64,000 nt of DNA from NCBI RefSeq assembly GCF_000235425.2, contig NZ_KI912266.1:460065-524064 (forward strand), read 5' to 3'. The translations under genes and the position numbers were made by a program. This DNA comes from Pseudofrankia saprophytica. Lineage in GTDB: Bacteria; Actinomycetota; Actinomycetes; Frankiales; Frankiaceae. The notes beneath the pieces are model-generated. The model was not told the origin of the DNA, ran no database searches, and was given only the letters and a program-made list of their open reading frames with translations. This document shows, one piece after another, positions 36,258-45,052 of the stretch (position 1 is the first letter of the stretch; each line of letters starts with the position of its first letter).

Positions 36258-37031
36258 ATGTCTTCTTCGGTGACAATAGTCCGGCAGCCCTCCGCCGAGA
36301 CGATCGATCGTATCGCCATACGGACGTCCGAAAAGGACGTACGCGAGCTGGAACGGTTGCTGCGCCGGGGCAGCCGGGCCCAACAGGAAAACCCGGAACA
36401 CCACGAGCACCTCAACGAACATATCGACAAACCATGGGGCTGCGAGTACCGGGTCTTCGCCGACGACTTCCATGACGTCTGGGAGCTGCGTATCGAGCCC
36501 GGGCACGCGACCTCCGTGCATGCCCATCCCCGCAAGGTGACCTATCTGCTGTGCCTGGGGGGAACCGGCGAGATCTCGACACTGGACGGGGCGTTCGAGG
36601 TCGGCCCGGGAACGGCGGTGCGCATCGGCGCGGGGGCCTTCCACGGCACCACCAACACCGGCTCCGCCCAGCTGGCCCTGGTGGAGGTGGAGCTGCCGCG
36701 CAACAAGTTCGACCTGGTCCGCCTGACGGACAGCTACGACCGCGCGACGACCGCCTACGAGCCCACGGCCAGCCATCTCGACGGCAGCCCGCTGCGCCGC
36801 GCCCCGCACATCCCGCACGCGGTCATCCGCCGGGCGTCCCCGGACCGCCGGTTCAGCTACGAGATCAGAACCGGGATGGACCTGTACTACCGCCGGCTGC
36901 CGACCGAGCTCTTCCACGTTCCCATCGGCATGAGCGGTGTGGTGCACGGCAGCGTCGACGTGCTGGGCGGCGCGTCCCGCGACGAGGTCGCCACCGACAG
37001 GAGCTACCTGTCGATCAGCGGCGCCCAGTAG
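36258..37031 (+). CDS. Cupin-domain protein of unknown substrate
   Basis: A 257-residue protein. Residues about 60-155 form a cupin: PWGCEYRVF, ELRIEPGHATSVHAHPRK (motif 1 with two His), GAFHGTTNTG (motif 2 His) and LVEVELPRNKFDLVRL. The arrangement resembles the cupin half of sugar-phosphate isomerases and nucleotidyltransferases, but the whole protein is neither. A second, weaker beta region follows (about 185-255). ATG 36258 is chosen; the GTG just before it is possible. It begins a same-strand group cupin-DJ-1-HAD-MFS. Confidence 0.75.
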   Translation: MSSSVTIVRQPSAETIDRIAIRTSEKDVRELERLLRRGSRAQQENPEHHEHLNEHIDKPWGCEYRVFADDFHDVWELRIEPGHATSVHAHPRKVTYLLCLGGTGEISTLDGAFEVGPGTAVRIGAGAFHGTTNTGSAQLALVEVELPRNKFDLVRLTDSYDRATTAYEPTASHLDGSPLRRAPHIPHAVIRRASPDRRFSYEIRTGMDLYYRRLPTELFHVPIGMSGVVHGSVDVLGGASRDEVATDRSYLSISGAQ

Positions 37032-37062
37032 CGCCGGCCCCGCCCCGCCTGCCTTCGCCAGA

Positions 37063-37110
37063 CAGCCAGGCCATTGCCGGGCAGCCAGGCCATTGCCATG
37101 TCATTGCCAT
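37063..37110. repeat. Direct repeats between cupin and DJ-1 genes
   Basis: CAGCCAGGCCATTGCC occurs twice with a 19-base period, followed by two shorter ATTGCCATG copies. No function is evident. Confidence 0.5.
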
Positions 37111-37180
37111 GCCGCCGCGCCTTCGTCAGTACGCCCTGGCGCGCGTCGGACCTCTGGTCGTCTCTCCGAAAGGACCCACC

Positions 37181-37771
37181 ATGAGCAGCGCCGTCATCCT
37201 CACCGGTCCCGGCTTCCAGGACCACGACGTGGTCTACACCTACTACCGACTGCTGGAGGAGGGCTGGACGGTGGACGTCGCCACCCGCGATGGCGAGCCC
37301 GTCACCGGCAAGTACGGCGTTCCCCTGCCGATGGACAAGACCGCCAGCCCCAACATCAGCTTCGACGACCTCGACGTCGCCGCCTACGACGCGGTGATCT
37401 GCACGGGTGGCCACGAGGCACCGGACCGGGTCCGCCAGGACCGTCGCGTGCGCTCGTTCGTCGCCGGCATGGCCGAGTCCGGCCGCGTCGTCGCCGGGCT
37501 GTGCCACGGACCGTGGATCATGGTGAGCGCCGGCGTGCTGCGCGGCCGCAACGCCTGCGCCTACATCGGTCTGCGGGACGACGTCGTCAATGCCGGCGCC
37601 CATGTCATCGACAGCGACGTGGTGGTCGACGGCAACATCATCACCTGCTCCTACTACGCCTACGTCGGCCGGTTCATGCGGGCGGTCTTCGAGACCACCG
37701 CGGCCCTCGCCGCCCAGGCCGTCACCGCCGACGCCGGTACCGCCGCCGCGCCGGTACTGGCCGCGGGCTGA
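37181..37771 (+). CDS. DJ-1/PfpI family protein (YhbO/PfpI-like)
   Basis: A 196-residue protein with VILTGPGFQDHDVVYTYYRL at the start, AVICTGGHEAPD, and nucleophile elbow VVAGLCHGPWIMVSAGVLRG. This is the short DJ-1/PfpI type, distinct from the two Hsp31-like paralogs nearby. Members are reported as proteases, deglycases, glyoxalases or hydratases, so activity is open. ATG 37181 has AAAGGA at ideal spacing. It is followed by a HAD gene 48 bases on. Confidence 0.85.
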   Translation: MSSAVILTGPGFQDHDVVYTYYRLLEEGWTVDVATRDGEPVTGKYGVPLPMDKTASPNISFDDLDVAAYDAVICTGGHEAPDRVRQDRRVRSFVAGMAESGRVVAGLCHGPWIMVSAGVLRGRNACAYIGLRDDVVNAGAHVIDSDVVVDGNIITCSYYAYVGRFMRAVFETTAALAAQAVTADAGTAAAPVLAAG

Positions 37772-37819
37772 CGACGGCGCCGAGCCCGTTCACGCGGATC
37801 CAACACGGAGCTTGCGACG

Positions 37820-38539
37820 ATGCTCTTCCTTGATTTCGACGGCGTCATCTGTGACGCCTTCACCGAATGCGCGGTGGTCGCCTGGCACGGCCACCACCGG
37901 GCCCCGGACGGGCCGCCGCCGGAGCTGGACGCCACGATCCTGCCTGCCCGGTTCGTGGACGACTTCCGGCGGATCAGGCCGTATGCCCGCACCCTCGGCG
38001 GGTTCCTCGTCGCCCACCACCCCGACGTCGACGCCGTCGACTCTCAGGATGGCTACGAGATGCTGCTCGCGACGTTCAGCGCCGATGACGTCGCGGGCTT
38101 CGAGCGGCGGGCGGGCGCGGTGCGCACGAGGCTGCGGCTGACCGCGCCGCGGCGGTGGCTGGAAGCGCACCGGGTGTACCCACAGGTCGGGGCGGCGATC
38201 GCCCGCCACGACGGGCGGGTGGTGGTCGTGACCGCCAAGGACGCCGTGTCGGCGGGGAGGATCCTGGCCCACCACGGCCTGCGCGAACACGTCGCGGACA
38301 TCATCGGCGACTGCGTGGACAAGCCCGCGGCGATCAACGCGGCGCGGGCGCGGGCGGGGCATCCCGCCCGGGTGCTGTTCGTCGACGACAACCTCGGCAA
38401 CGTCGTCGCCGCGGTCCGCGCGGGGGTGCCGAGCCTGTGGGCCCGGTGGGGATACCACACCGCCGAGCAGCTGCGGCTGGCCGACCGGGACGGGGTCACA
38501 CCGATCGAGCTCGCCGAGCTCGCCGAGCTCACGGTGTAG
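37820..38539 (+). CDS. HAD-superfamily hydrolase
   Basis: A 239-residue HAD phosphatase-like protein: motif I LFLDFDGVICD at the very start, motif II VVVTAKD (Thr), a lysine in DKPAAI and motif IV VLFVDDNLGNV. The helical cap lies between motifs I and II. The natural substrate is unknown. It is co-directional with the cupin, DJ-1 and MFS genes and probably co-transcribed. The end repeats ELAELAEL. Confidence 0.85.
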   Translation: MLFLDFDGVICDAFTECAVVAWHGHHRAPDGPPPELDATILPARFVDDFRRIRPYARTLGGFLVAHHPDVDAVDSQDGYEMLLATFSADDVAGFERRAGAVRTRLRLTAPRRWLEAHRVYPQVGAAIARHDGRVVVVTAKDAVSAGRILAHHGLREHVADIIGDCVDKPAAINAARARAGHPARVLFVDDNLGNVVAAVRAGVPSLWARWGYHTAEQLRLADRDGVTPIELAELAELTV

Positions 38540-38552
38540 GGGGCTGAGGCTC

Positions 38553-39836
38553 ATGCGCGGCCGCGACGAAGTCCGCGTACGAGTTCTGGCCAGTCCGGCC
38601 AGTCCGGCCAGTCCGGCGAACCGTGAGCAGGTCACCGCGCTGGACGCGACGACCGTCCTGCTGGCGATCTGCGCGCTGCTGATCCCGGCTGCGCTGTACG
38701 CCGGGGTACCGCTGGCCGGACCTACCGGGCTCCGGTTCGGCGTCGACGACGCGGCGGCGGGCTGGACCAGCGGCGCCTTCGCGCTGGCCTACGCGGCGGG
38801 CTTCCTCGCCGCGGGGCTGGTCGCGGCGCGGTGGGGCCCGCGGCGGACGCTGGCCGGCGCGACCGGGATATTGGCCGTCGTGACCGCGGCGGCGCCGCTG
38901 ACCGGTGACTTTGGCGTGTTCCTCGCCGTGCGCGCCGGGCAGGGGCTGGCCGCGGCGATGTTCGCGCCGGTCGCGCTGGTCCTCACCGCCGAGCGCACCG
39001 CGCCGGCCCGGCGCGGGCCGGCCCTGGCCCTGCTGACCACCGGCCTGCTCGGTGCCGGCATCGTCGGCCAGCTCCTTGGCACCGGCGTTCTCGCCTGGGC
39101 CGGCTGGGCGGCGGTGTTCTGGGTCAGCGCGGGGATCTACGGCCTGCTGGCCGCGGCACTCTGGCTCGTCCTGGCGCCTGATCCGCCGTCGGGCGGTGGA
39201 TCGGGTGAAGGCCTGGCGCGGTCGGTCGGGGCACTGGTGGGCGACCGCCGGATCTGGCCGGTGTTCGGTGCCGCGTTCGGGGTCTTCGGGACCTTCGTGG
39301 CGATGTACCGCGCGGTCGATGGACGCCTGATCCACGGCCATCAGGCGGGAACGGGCCTGCTGCTGGCGTTCGAGGCGGTGGGCTGTGTGGGGCTGCTGGC
39401 GGCTCCACTGGTGGCCCGCACCAGGGTGGGGCGTTCTCCACGGCTACAGAGCGCGGCCGGTTTCCTGACCGCGGCCGCCGGGCTGGGCGTACTGCAGCTC
39501 GGGGCGCTGCCGGCGATGGTCCTCGGCAGCGTCGTCTACGTCGCGGGCACGAGCCTGGTCGTCCCCGGCCTGGTGGGCCTACTGACGCTCAGCGCCGGCG
39601 AACGGCGCACGGCCGCGGTCGGGGTGAACACCTCGGTGCTCTTCGTGGGTGCGGCGGCGGTTCCGGCACTCGTCACGGGCCTGCCCTACCACTCCTGCCT
39701 GCTCGTCCTTACCGCCCTGCCGCTGGTCGGCGCGGCGCTCGTCGGCACCGTGCGCCCGGCGGGCGGGATTCCAGGCCCGACGAAACTCACGCGGAAGCGC
39801 CAGGCGCTGACGGACCCAAAGCCGGCGGGGCGGTAG
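38553..39836 (+). CDS. Major facilitator superfamily transporter
   Basis: A 427-residue MFS protein with about twelve helices and the loop motif GLVAARWGPRRTLAG between helices 2 and 3. The N-terminal ASPASPASP is encoded by three exact GGCCAGTCC repeats (38588-38614). It starts 13 bases after the HAD gene, implying a common transcript. Probably an exporter of whatever the cupin-DJ-1-HAD group makes or modifies (inference); the true substrate is unknown. Confidence 0.85.
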   Translation: MRGRDEVRVRVLASPASPASPANREQVTALDATTVLLAICALLIPAALYAGVPLAGPTGLRFGVDDAAAGWTSGAFALAYAAGFLAAGLVAARWGPRRTLAGATGILAVVTAAAPLTGDFGVFLAVRAGQGLAAAMFAPVALVLTAERTAPARRGPALALLTTGLLGAGIVGQLLGTGVLAWAGWAAVFWVSAGIYGLLAAALWLVLAPDPPSGGGSGEGLARSVGALVGDRRIWPVFGAAFGVFGTFVAMYRAVDGRLIHGHQAGTGLLLAFEAVGCVGLLAAPLVARTRVGRSPRLQSAAGFLTAAAGLGVLQLGALPAMVLGSVVYVAGTSLVVPGLVGLLTLSAGERRTAAVGVNTSVLFVGAAAVPALVTGLPYHSCLLVLTALPLVGAALVGTVRPAGGIPGPTKLTRKRQALTDPKPAGR

Positions 39837-39944
39837 GACCATCGGGCTCGAGGCAGACCGGCGGGTGAGCAGCGTGGCGACCGGGCCCGTCGCGTGCGGC
39901 CGGCATGCAGGCAGGCAGGCAGGCAGCAAGTACCAGCAGCTGCG

Positions 39945-40751
39945 TCAGCCGGCGGTAGAGGGCAGCGGGGTCGGGGCGAGGCGGGGGCCCAGGAGGCTGC
40001 CGCCGTCCACTACCAGGACCTCGCCGGTGATCCAGGCGGCCGCGTCACTCACCAGGAACAGGGCGGCCGACGCGATGTCGGGGGGCTGGCCGATACGACC
40101 GAGCGCCCAGCCGTAGTCGGCCTCAGGGCCGGCGCCCGTCCACAGGTAACGGGCGAAGTCGGTCTGGACCAGGCCGGGCGCGATCGCGTTGACCCGCACG
40201 CCGGGTCCCAGCTCGGTCGCCAGGTGGCGCGTCTGGTAGATCAGAGCCGCCTTCGTCATGTCGTAGACGCCGAGCGGCCCGCCGTACTTCAGCCCTCCGA
40301 TGGAGGCGATGTTCAGCACTGTCCCGCCGTGCTCGCGCAGCCGCGCCCGCCAGGCCGCCTGCGTCCAGACCAGCGGGCCGCGCAGGTTGACCTCGATGGT
40401 CTTGTCCAGCCTCGGCAGGTCGATGTCGATCAACGGGCCGGCGTACGGGTTGGTCGCGGCGTTGTTGACCAGGATGTCGAGCCCGCCGAACCGCTCGACC
40501 GTCGCGGCCACCGCGGCCTCGGCTCCCTCCGGGCTACCGGCATGAGCCGCGAACACCGCCACCTCGCCGGCCCCCTCGGCATCGGCAAGGTCACCAGAGA
40601 TCTCCGCGGCTGCTTCCTCCAGCGCGGGCAGCTTGCGGGCGGTCAGCATCACCCGCGCACCGTTCTGGGCCAGCGCCCGCGCGATGGCAAGCCCGATCCC
40701 CCGCGACGCGCCGGTGACCAGTGCCACCCGCTCGCCCAACTCCACCCGCAT
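39945..40751 (-). CDS. Short-chain dehydrogenase/reductase
   Basis: A 268-residue SDR: cofactor motif VTGASRGIGLAIA, NNAA motif, catalytic Ser in NIASIGG and YDMTK (YxxxK), then PGLVQTDF. An NAD(P)-dependent oxidoreductase of FabG/glucose-dehydrogenase type; substrate unknown. ATG 40751 has GGAGGAAAC upstream. It is convergent with the MFS gene; the 108-base gap includes five GGCA repeats. The 288 bases to its right, before the phosphatase gene, hold no gene I can support. Confidence 0.88.
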   Translation of the reverse strand: MRVELGERVALVTGASRGIGLAIARALAQNGARVMLTARKLPALEEAAAEISGDLADAEGAGEVAVFAAHAGSPEGAEAAVAATVERFGGLDILVNNAATNPYAGPLIDIDLPRLDKTIEVNLRGPLVWTQAAWRARLREHGGTVLNIASIGGLKYGGPLGVYDMTKAALIYQTRHLATELGPGVRVNAIAPGLVQTDFARYLWTGAGPEADYGWALGRIGQPPDIASAALFLVSDAAAWITGEVLVVDGGSLLGPRLAPTPLPSTAG

Positions 40752-41039
40752 GTTTCCTCCTCTTTCACCGCCAGGACGGCTCCTGTTCAGAGCCAAGAGG
40801 AGGATCATCGGACCGACAACCGTCGCGACGCCAGGACCGGCACGAAACGCCACCTGCGCCCGGCGCCCCGGTGGTCGGGCCCGCGACCTGATCGCCGTTG
40901 CGCCCTCCGGTGGTCACGATCTGGCCCGCTGGCAACCACGGCAGGGCACAAACGGCGATCATCGGGGGCGAGGGGAGGGGCGACGGCGGCAAAGCATGAC
41001 GCCGCACCACCAAGGACCAAGGTCAGTCGCGGGGTTTGA

Positions 41040-41783
41040 TCAGGCGCCGACGGAGCCGGAGCCGGTGGCGGTGGGGCCGTTGGGCTCGGCGTAGTCGACG
41101 CGCAGGAGGGTGCCGTCGTCGCCGTAGACGGCGGAGGTGACGCTGGCCAGCGCGCACTGGCGGCGGTCAGGGCGGTGGAAGAGGCGGCGACCTTCGAGGG
41201 CCCGGCGGGCGGTCCAGACGGGCAGCTGGTGGCTGACCAGCACGATGTGCCGGCCGGAGAAGGCATCGCGCCACTCCGCGGCGGCCCCCAGCATCCGCTC
41301 GGCGATCTCGGTGTAGGGCTCGCCCCAGGACGGGCGCAGCGGGTTGCGCAGCACCGACCACATCTTCGGGTCGCGCAGCAGGCGGGGGCTCGCCTCGAAC
41401 GCCCTGCCCTCGAAGAAGTTGCGGCTCTCGATCAGCCGGTGGTCGGCGAGCACGGGCAGCCGGTGGGCGGCGGCGATCGGCGCGGCGGTCTGCTGGGCGC
41501 GCATCAGCGGGCTCGCGACGACAGCCGCGACGTCGAGCCGGGCGAGGAACTCCGCGGTGACCTTCGCCTGCTTCTCCCCCGCCTCCGAGAGCCGGTAGTT
41601 CGGCAGCCGGCCGTAGAGGATCTTCTCGGGGTTGAACACCTCGCCGTGGCGGACCAGGTGAACGGTCGTCGTCCCCTGCTCGGCCACCTCCCGGAGCGGC
41701 GCCGCATCCGGGACCGTGACAACCGGGGCCGCGGCCTCCGGGGTCACGGCCTCCGGGGTTGGCTCCGCCGCCGCCTCGTTCAC
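41040..41783 (-). CDS. Histidine phosphatase (phosphoglycerate mutase-like)
   Basis: A 247-residue branch-1 histidine phosphatase with [20 protein letters not shown] (RHG, catalytic His) and the second His in [12 protein letters not shown]. An Ala/Pro-rich N-terminus of about 35 residues precedes it. GTG 41783 overlaps the hemL stop (GTGA), so the two are translationally coupled, as in many actinobacteria where this gene lies between hemL and tlpA. Substrate unknown. Confidence 0.88.
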   Translation of the reverse strand: MNEAAAEPTPEAVTPEAAAPVVTVPDAAPLREVAEQGTTTVHLVRHGEVFNPEKILYGRLPNYRLSEAGEKQAKVTAEFLARLDVAAVVASPLMRAQQTAAPIAAAHRLPVLADHRLIESRNFFEGRAFEASPRLLRDPKMWSVLRNPLRPSWGEPYTEIAERMLGAAAEWRDAFSGRHIVLVSHQLPVWTARRALEGRRLFHRPDRRQCALASVTSAVYGDDGTLLRVDYAEPNGPTATGSGSVGA

Positions 41784-43159
41784 GGGGCCACCGCCCCGTG
41801 CGCGCCAGCGGCCGGCGGGTCGGCCACCGACGCGGCGGCGCGGGCGGCGGCGGGGGCCGCGTCGGCGATGCGGTTGACGGCGTCGTCGTCGTGGGCGGCG
41901 GAGACGAACCAGGCCTCGAAGGCGGACGGCGGCAGGTAGATGCCAGCGTCGAGCATGCTGTGGAAGAAGGCCGCGTAGCGGGCGGTGTGCTGGGCGGCGG
42001 CACCCGCGTAGTCGATGACGGCGGCGGCGTCGGTGAAGAAGAAGCTGAACAGGTTGCCAGCGCTGGCCGGCAGGTGCGCGACGCCGGCCTCGGTCAGGGC
42101 GGTGGACACGATCCCGGCGACGTCGGCGGCGCGGGCGTCGACGGTGGCGTAGACCTCGTCCGTACAGGCCCGCAACGTGGCCAGCCCCGCGGCGACGGCC
42201 AGCGGGTTCCCGGACAGGGTGCCGGCCTGGTAGACGGGGCCGGCCGGCGCCAGCCGGGCCATCACGTCGGCCCGGCCGCCGAAGGCCGCGGCGGGCAGCC
42301 CACCGCCCATGACCTTGCCGAAGGTGAACAGGTCGGGCGCCCAGCCCTCGGCCACGCCTTCCAGGCCCCACCAGCCGGCGCGGGAGACCCGGAAGCCCGT
42401 CATGACCTCGTCGAAGATGAACAACGCCCCGTGCTGGTCGCACAGCCGGCGAAGGCCGGCGTTGAAGCCAGGCAGGGGTGGGACGACACCCATGTTCGCC
42501 GCCACCGCCTCGGTGATCACCGCCGCGATCGTGTCGCCGTGCTCCGAGAACGCGGCCTCGACCAGGGCGAGGTCGTTGTAGGGCAGGACGATGGTGTCGG
42601 CGGTGGCCGCGCCGGTCACCCCGGGGGTGTCGGGCAGGCCGAGGGTGGCGATGCCCGAGCCCGCGGCGGCCAGCAGGGCGTCGACGTGGCCGTGGTAGCA
42701 GCCGGCGAACTTCACGATCTTCGACCGACCGGTGAACCCGCGGGCCAGCCGGATCGCGCTCATCGTCGCCTCGGTGCCGGAGTTGACCAGGCGGACCTGC
42801 TCCAACGGGGCGACCCGGTCGACGAGCGTCTCGGCGAGCTCGACCTCGCCGGGGGTCGGGGTGCCGAAGCTGGTGCCGCTGGCGGCGGCGCGGTGCAGCG
42901 CGTCGACGACGTCCGGGTGCGCGTGGCCGAGGATCATCGGCCCCCACGAGCAGACCAGGTCGACATAGTGCCGGCCGTCCGCGTCCGTCAGATAGGCACC
43001 CTTGCCGGACACCATGAACCGCGGCACGCCCCCGACCGCCCGGAACGCCCGGACCGGGGAGTTGACGCCGCCAGGAGTGACCCGCCCGGCGCGGGCGAAC
43101 AGATGCTCGGAAGCCGGTGCCGCGGACGGGGTCACCGCGGCGGCCGCTGGAACGTGCAT
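41780..43159 (-). CDS. hemL: Glutamate-1-semialdehyde 2,1-aminomutase
   Basis: A 459-residue PLP enzyme making 5-aminolevulinate from glutamate-1-semialdehyde, the step after HemA in the C5 heme route. Key segments are [38 protein letters not shown] (Asp binding the PLP ring) and [12 protein letters not shown] with the PLP lysine. An Ala/Asp-rich C-terminal tail of about 30 residues is extra. ATG 43159 has GAGGA upstream. The rest of the heme genes are at 55.5-62 kb. Confidence 0.95.
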   Translation of the reverse strand: MHVPAAAAVTPSAAPASEHLFARAGRVTPGGVNSPVRAFRAVGGVPRFMVSGKGAYLTDADGRHYVDLVCSWGPMILGHAHPDVVDALHRAAASGTSFGTPTPGEVELAETLVDRVAPLEQVRLVNSGTEATMSAIRLARGFTGRSKIVKFAGCYHGHVDALLAAAGSGIATLGLPDTPGVTGAATADTIVLPYNDLALVEAAFSEHGDTIAAVITEAVAANMGVVPPLPGFNAGLRRLCDQHGALFIFDEVMTGFRVSRAGWWGLEGVAEGWAPDLFTFGKVMGGGLPAAAFGGRADVMARLAPAGPVYQAGTLSGNPLAVAAGLATLRACTDEVYATVDARAADVAGIVSTALTEAGVAHLPASAGNLFSFFFTDAAAVIDYAGAAAQHTARYAAFFHSMLDAGIYLPPSAFEAWFVSAAHDDDAVNRIADAAPAAARAAASVADPPAAGAHGAVAP

Positions 43160-43358
43160 GCCCCGATCCTCGCAGGTCCGTCGGGCATGGCTCGCGACCC
43201 GCTCGCCATTGAGTCCTTTCCCTCGATGGTTGGCCCCTCGGCGGTCGACCCCGATGGTCCGGTCCGCGATAGTGACAGGCGCCGCACATCGCGCCAACCA
43301 CCGCCCGCGCCCCGGCGTAGCTCGCTCGCGCCCCGCGGGCAGGACGATCGGAGTCGCC

Positions 43359-44279
43359 ATGCGCATCGGGATCCTGCTATCGGCCACGGACGAGCCGGAC
43401 GCGCTCACGAAGATGCGCGACACGCTGGCCCGCGCCGCCGACGAGGGGTTCACCTCGGCCTGGCTGTCGAACATCTTCGGCCTGGACGCGCTGACGACGC
43501 TGGCCGTCGTCGGCAGCCAGGTGCCCGGGATCGAGGTGGGCACGGCGGTGGTGCCGACATACCCGCGTCATCCGGTCGCACTCGCGCAGCAGGCACTGAC
43601 GACGGCGCTCGCGACCGGTGGCCGGCTCACCCTTGGCATCGGCCTGTCACACAAGATCGTGATCGAGGACATGCTCGGTTACAGCTTCGAGCGCCCGGTC
43701 CGCCACATGTCGGAGTACCTGTCCGCGCTGGTGCCGTTGCTCGCCGGCGAGTCCGTGGACGTGAAGGGCGAGACGCTGCGGGCCGCGGCCAGGCTCTCGA
43801 CACCCCGGCTCGGGCGGGTGCCCGTGCTGGTCGCGGCCCTCGGGCCGGCGATGCTGCGGCTGGCGGGCGAGCGCGCCGACGGCACCGTGCTGTGGATGAC
43901 CGGGCCCGCGACCGTGCGCGACCACATCGCGCCGACGATCCGGGCGGCGGCCGAGGCGGCCGGCCGCCCTGAGCCCCGGGTGGTCGCCTCCCTGCCGGTC
44001 TGCGTCACCGACGACCCGGCCACCGCCCACGCCCAGGCCGGCAAGATCTTCGCGATCTATGGCAACCTGCCGTCGTACCGGGCGATGCTCGACCGGGAGG
44101 GCGCCGCCGGGCCCGCCGACGTCGCGCTCATCGGCGACGAGGACACCGTCTCGGCCCGGATCGCCGAGCTCGCGTCCGCCGGGACGACCGACTTCATCGC
44201 CAACGTGTTCGCCGCCCCCGGCACCGCCGAGGAGCGACGCACCCATGCCCTGCTGAGCGGCCTCACCAGCGCCAGCTGA
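43359..44279 (+). CDS. LLM-class F420-dependent oxidoreductase
   Basis: A 306-residue luciferase-like monooxygenase-fold protein with [42 protein letters not shown] and [12 protein letters not shown]. The actinobacterial subgroup with this pattern uses coenzyme F420. The substrate is unknown. ATG 43359 has CGGAG eleven bases upstream. It is divergent from hemL and convergent with the His-rich protein gene, with nine bases between stops. Confidence 0.85.
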   Translation: MRIGILLSATDEPDALTKMRDTLARAADEGFTSAWLSNIFGLDALTTLAVVGSQVPGIEVGTAVVPTYPRHPVALAQQALTTALATGGRLTLGIGLSHKIVIEDMLGYSFERPVRHMSEYLSALVPLLAGESVDVKGETLRAAARLSTPRLGRVPVLVAALGPAMLRLAGERADGTVLWMTGPATVRDHIAPTIRAAAEAAGRPEPRVVASLPVCVTDDPATAHAQAGKIFAIYGNLPSYRAMLDREGAAGPADVALIGDEDTVSARIAELASAGTTDFIANVFAAPGTAEERRTHALLSGLTSAS

Positions 44280-44288
44280 GCGGCGCCG

Positions 44289-44999
44289 TCAGGAACCGGC
44301 GTCGTGGATGCCGGCGTCGTGGATGGCCGAGAAGCCGTCGTCGCCGCCGAAACCGGCGTCGGCGTGGCCGGCCTCGTGGGTCCAGACCTCCTCGTGGCCG
44401 GCGTGGACGTGGTGGTCGTCGGCCGCCTCGGCTGTGCTCGTCTCGGCGAACAGCTGGTGGGCGGCCTGGCCGGACGCCTCCCCCAGGTGGTCCGTCTCAT
44501 GGCCGGCGTCCACGGTCCCGGCGTGGCCGCCGGCGGCCAGCCGATGGCTGGAGTCGGCGTCCCACCCGGCGTCCCAGCCATTCCCCCAACCAGCGCCCCA
44601 GGCGTCGGCGTGCCCGTGGGCGCCCGCCCCGCCGGCATCCCCACCGGCGTCCGCGCCGGCGTGCGCGTTGGCCATGGCGTCCGCGTGGCCACCCGAGCCG
44701 GCGTCCGAGCCGGCGTCCGGGTGGCCGTCGTGGTGCGGATCGGCGGGCGCGTCCTGGTGAGCGTGGGAGTCCGCGCCCGAGCCCGAGTCATCGCCGAAGA
44801 ACGCGTCGATGGCCGTCGCCGCGGCGAGGCCGGCGACCACACCGCCCGCGGCCAGGGCGGCGACCACACCGCCGGCCAGCAGCCCGCCGCCGCCGGTGGC
44901 GGCACCGCGGGGCGTTCGCCAGGTCGTGTCGTCGGGCCGGCCGGTGTACATGCCCGTGTAGACCCGAGCACGGTCGAACTGGCTCGCAAAGATGGACAT
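44289..44999 (-). CDS. His/Asp/Gly/Ala-rich protein of unknown function
   Basis: A 236-residue protein. After a conserved-looking start (MSIFASQFDRARVYTGMYTG) comes one hydrophobic Gly/Ala segment (about 36-68). A long low-complexity tail rich in His, Asp, Ala and Gly follows (HAHQDAPADPHHDGH, AHGHADAWGAGWGNGWDAGW, DDHHVHAGHEEVW). The His and acidic density suggests divalent metal binding (inference). Excellent GAGGGAG site before ATG 44999. It lies 53 bases after the 912-residue gene and is probably in one operon with it. Confidence 0.7.
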   Translation of the reverse strand: MSIFASQFDRARVYTGMYTGRPDDTTWRTPRGAATGGGGLLAGGVVAALAAGGVVAGLAAATAIDAFFGDDSGSGADSHAHQDAPADPHHDGHPDAGSDAGSGGHADAMANAHAGADAGGDAGGAGAHGHADAWGAGWGNGWDAGWDADSSHRLAAGGHAGTVDAGHETDHLGEASGQAAHQLFAETSTAEAADDHHVHAGHEEVWTHEAGHADAGFGGDDGFSAIHDAGIHDAGS

Positions 45000-45052
45000 G
45001 GCGGCTCCCTCGCGGCTCGGGCTCGGGTAAGGGATCGGGCTCGGGTAGGGAA

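Noticed and set aside
40752-41039. Gene between the SDR and phosphatase genes
   Set aside because: No frame there has recognisable protein character or a ribosome site; the open frames are shadows.
44500-44780. Alternative plus-strand gene across the His-rich protein
   Set aside because: The opposite frame is Val/Ala/Gly repetitive and lacks a ribosome site; the minus-strand gene has a strong site and coherent operon context.
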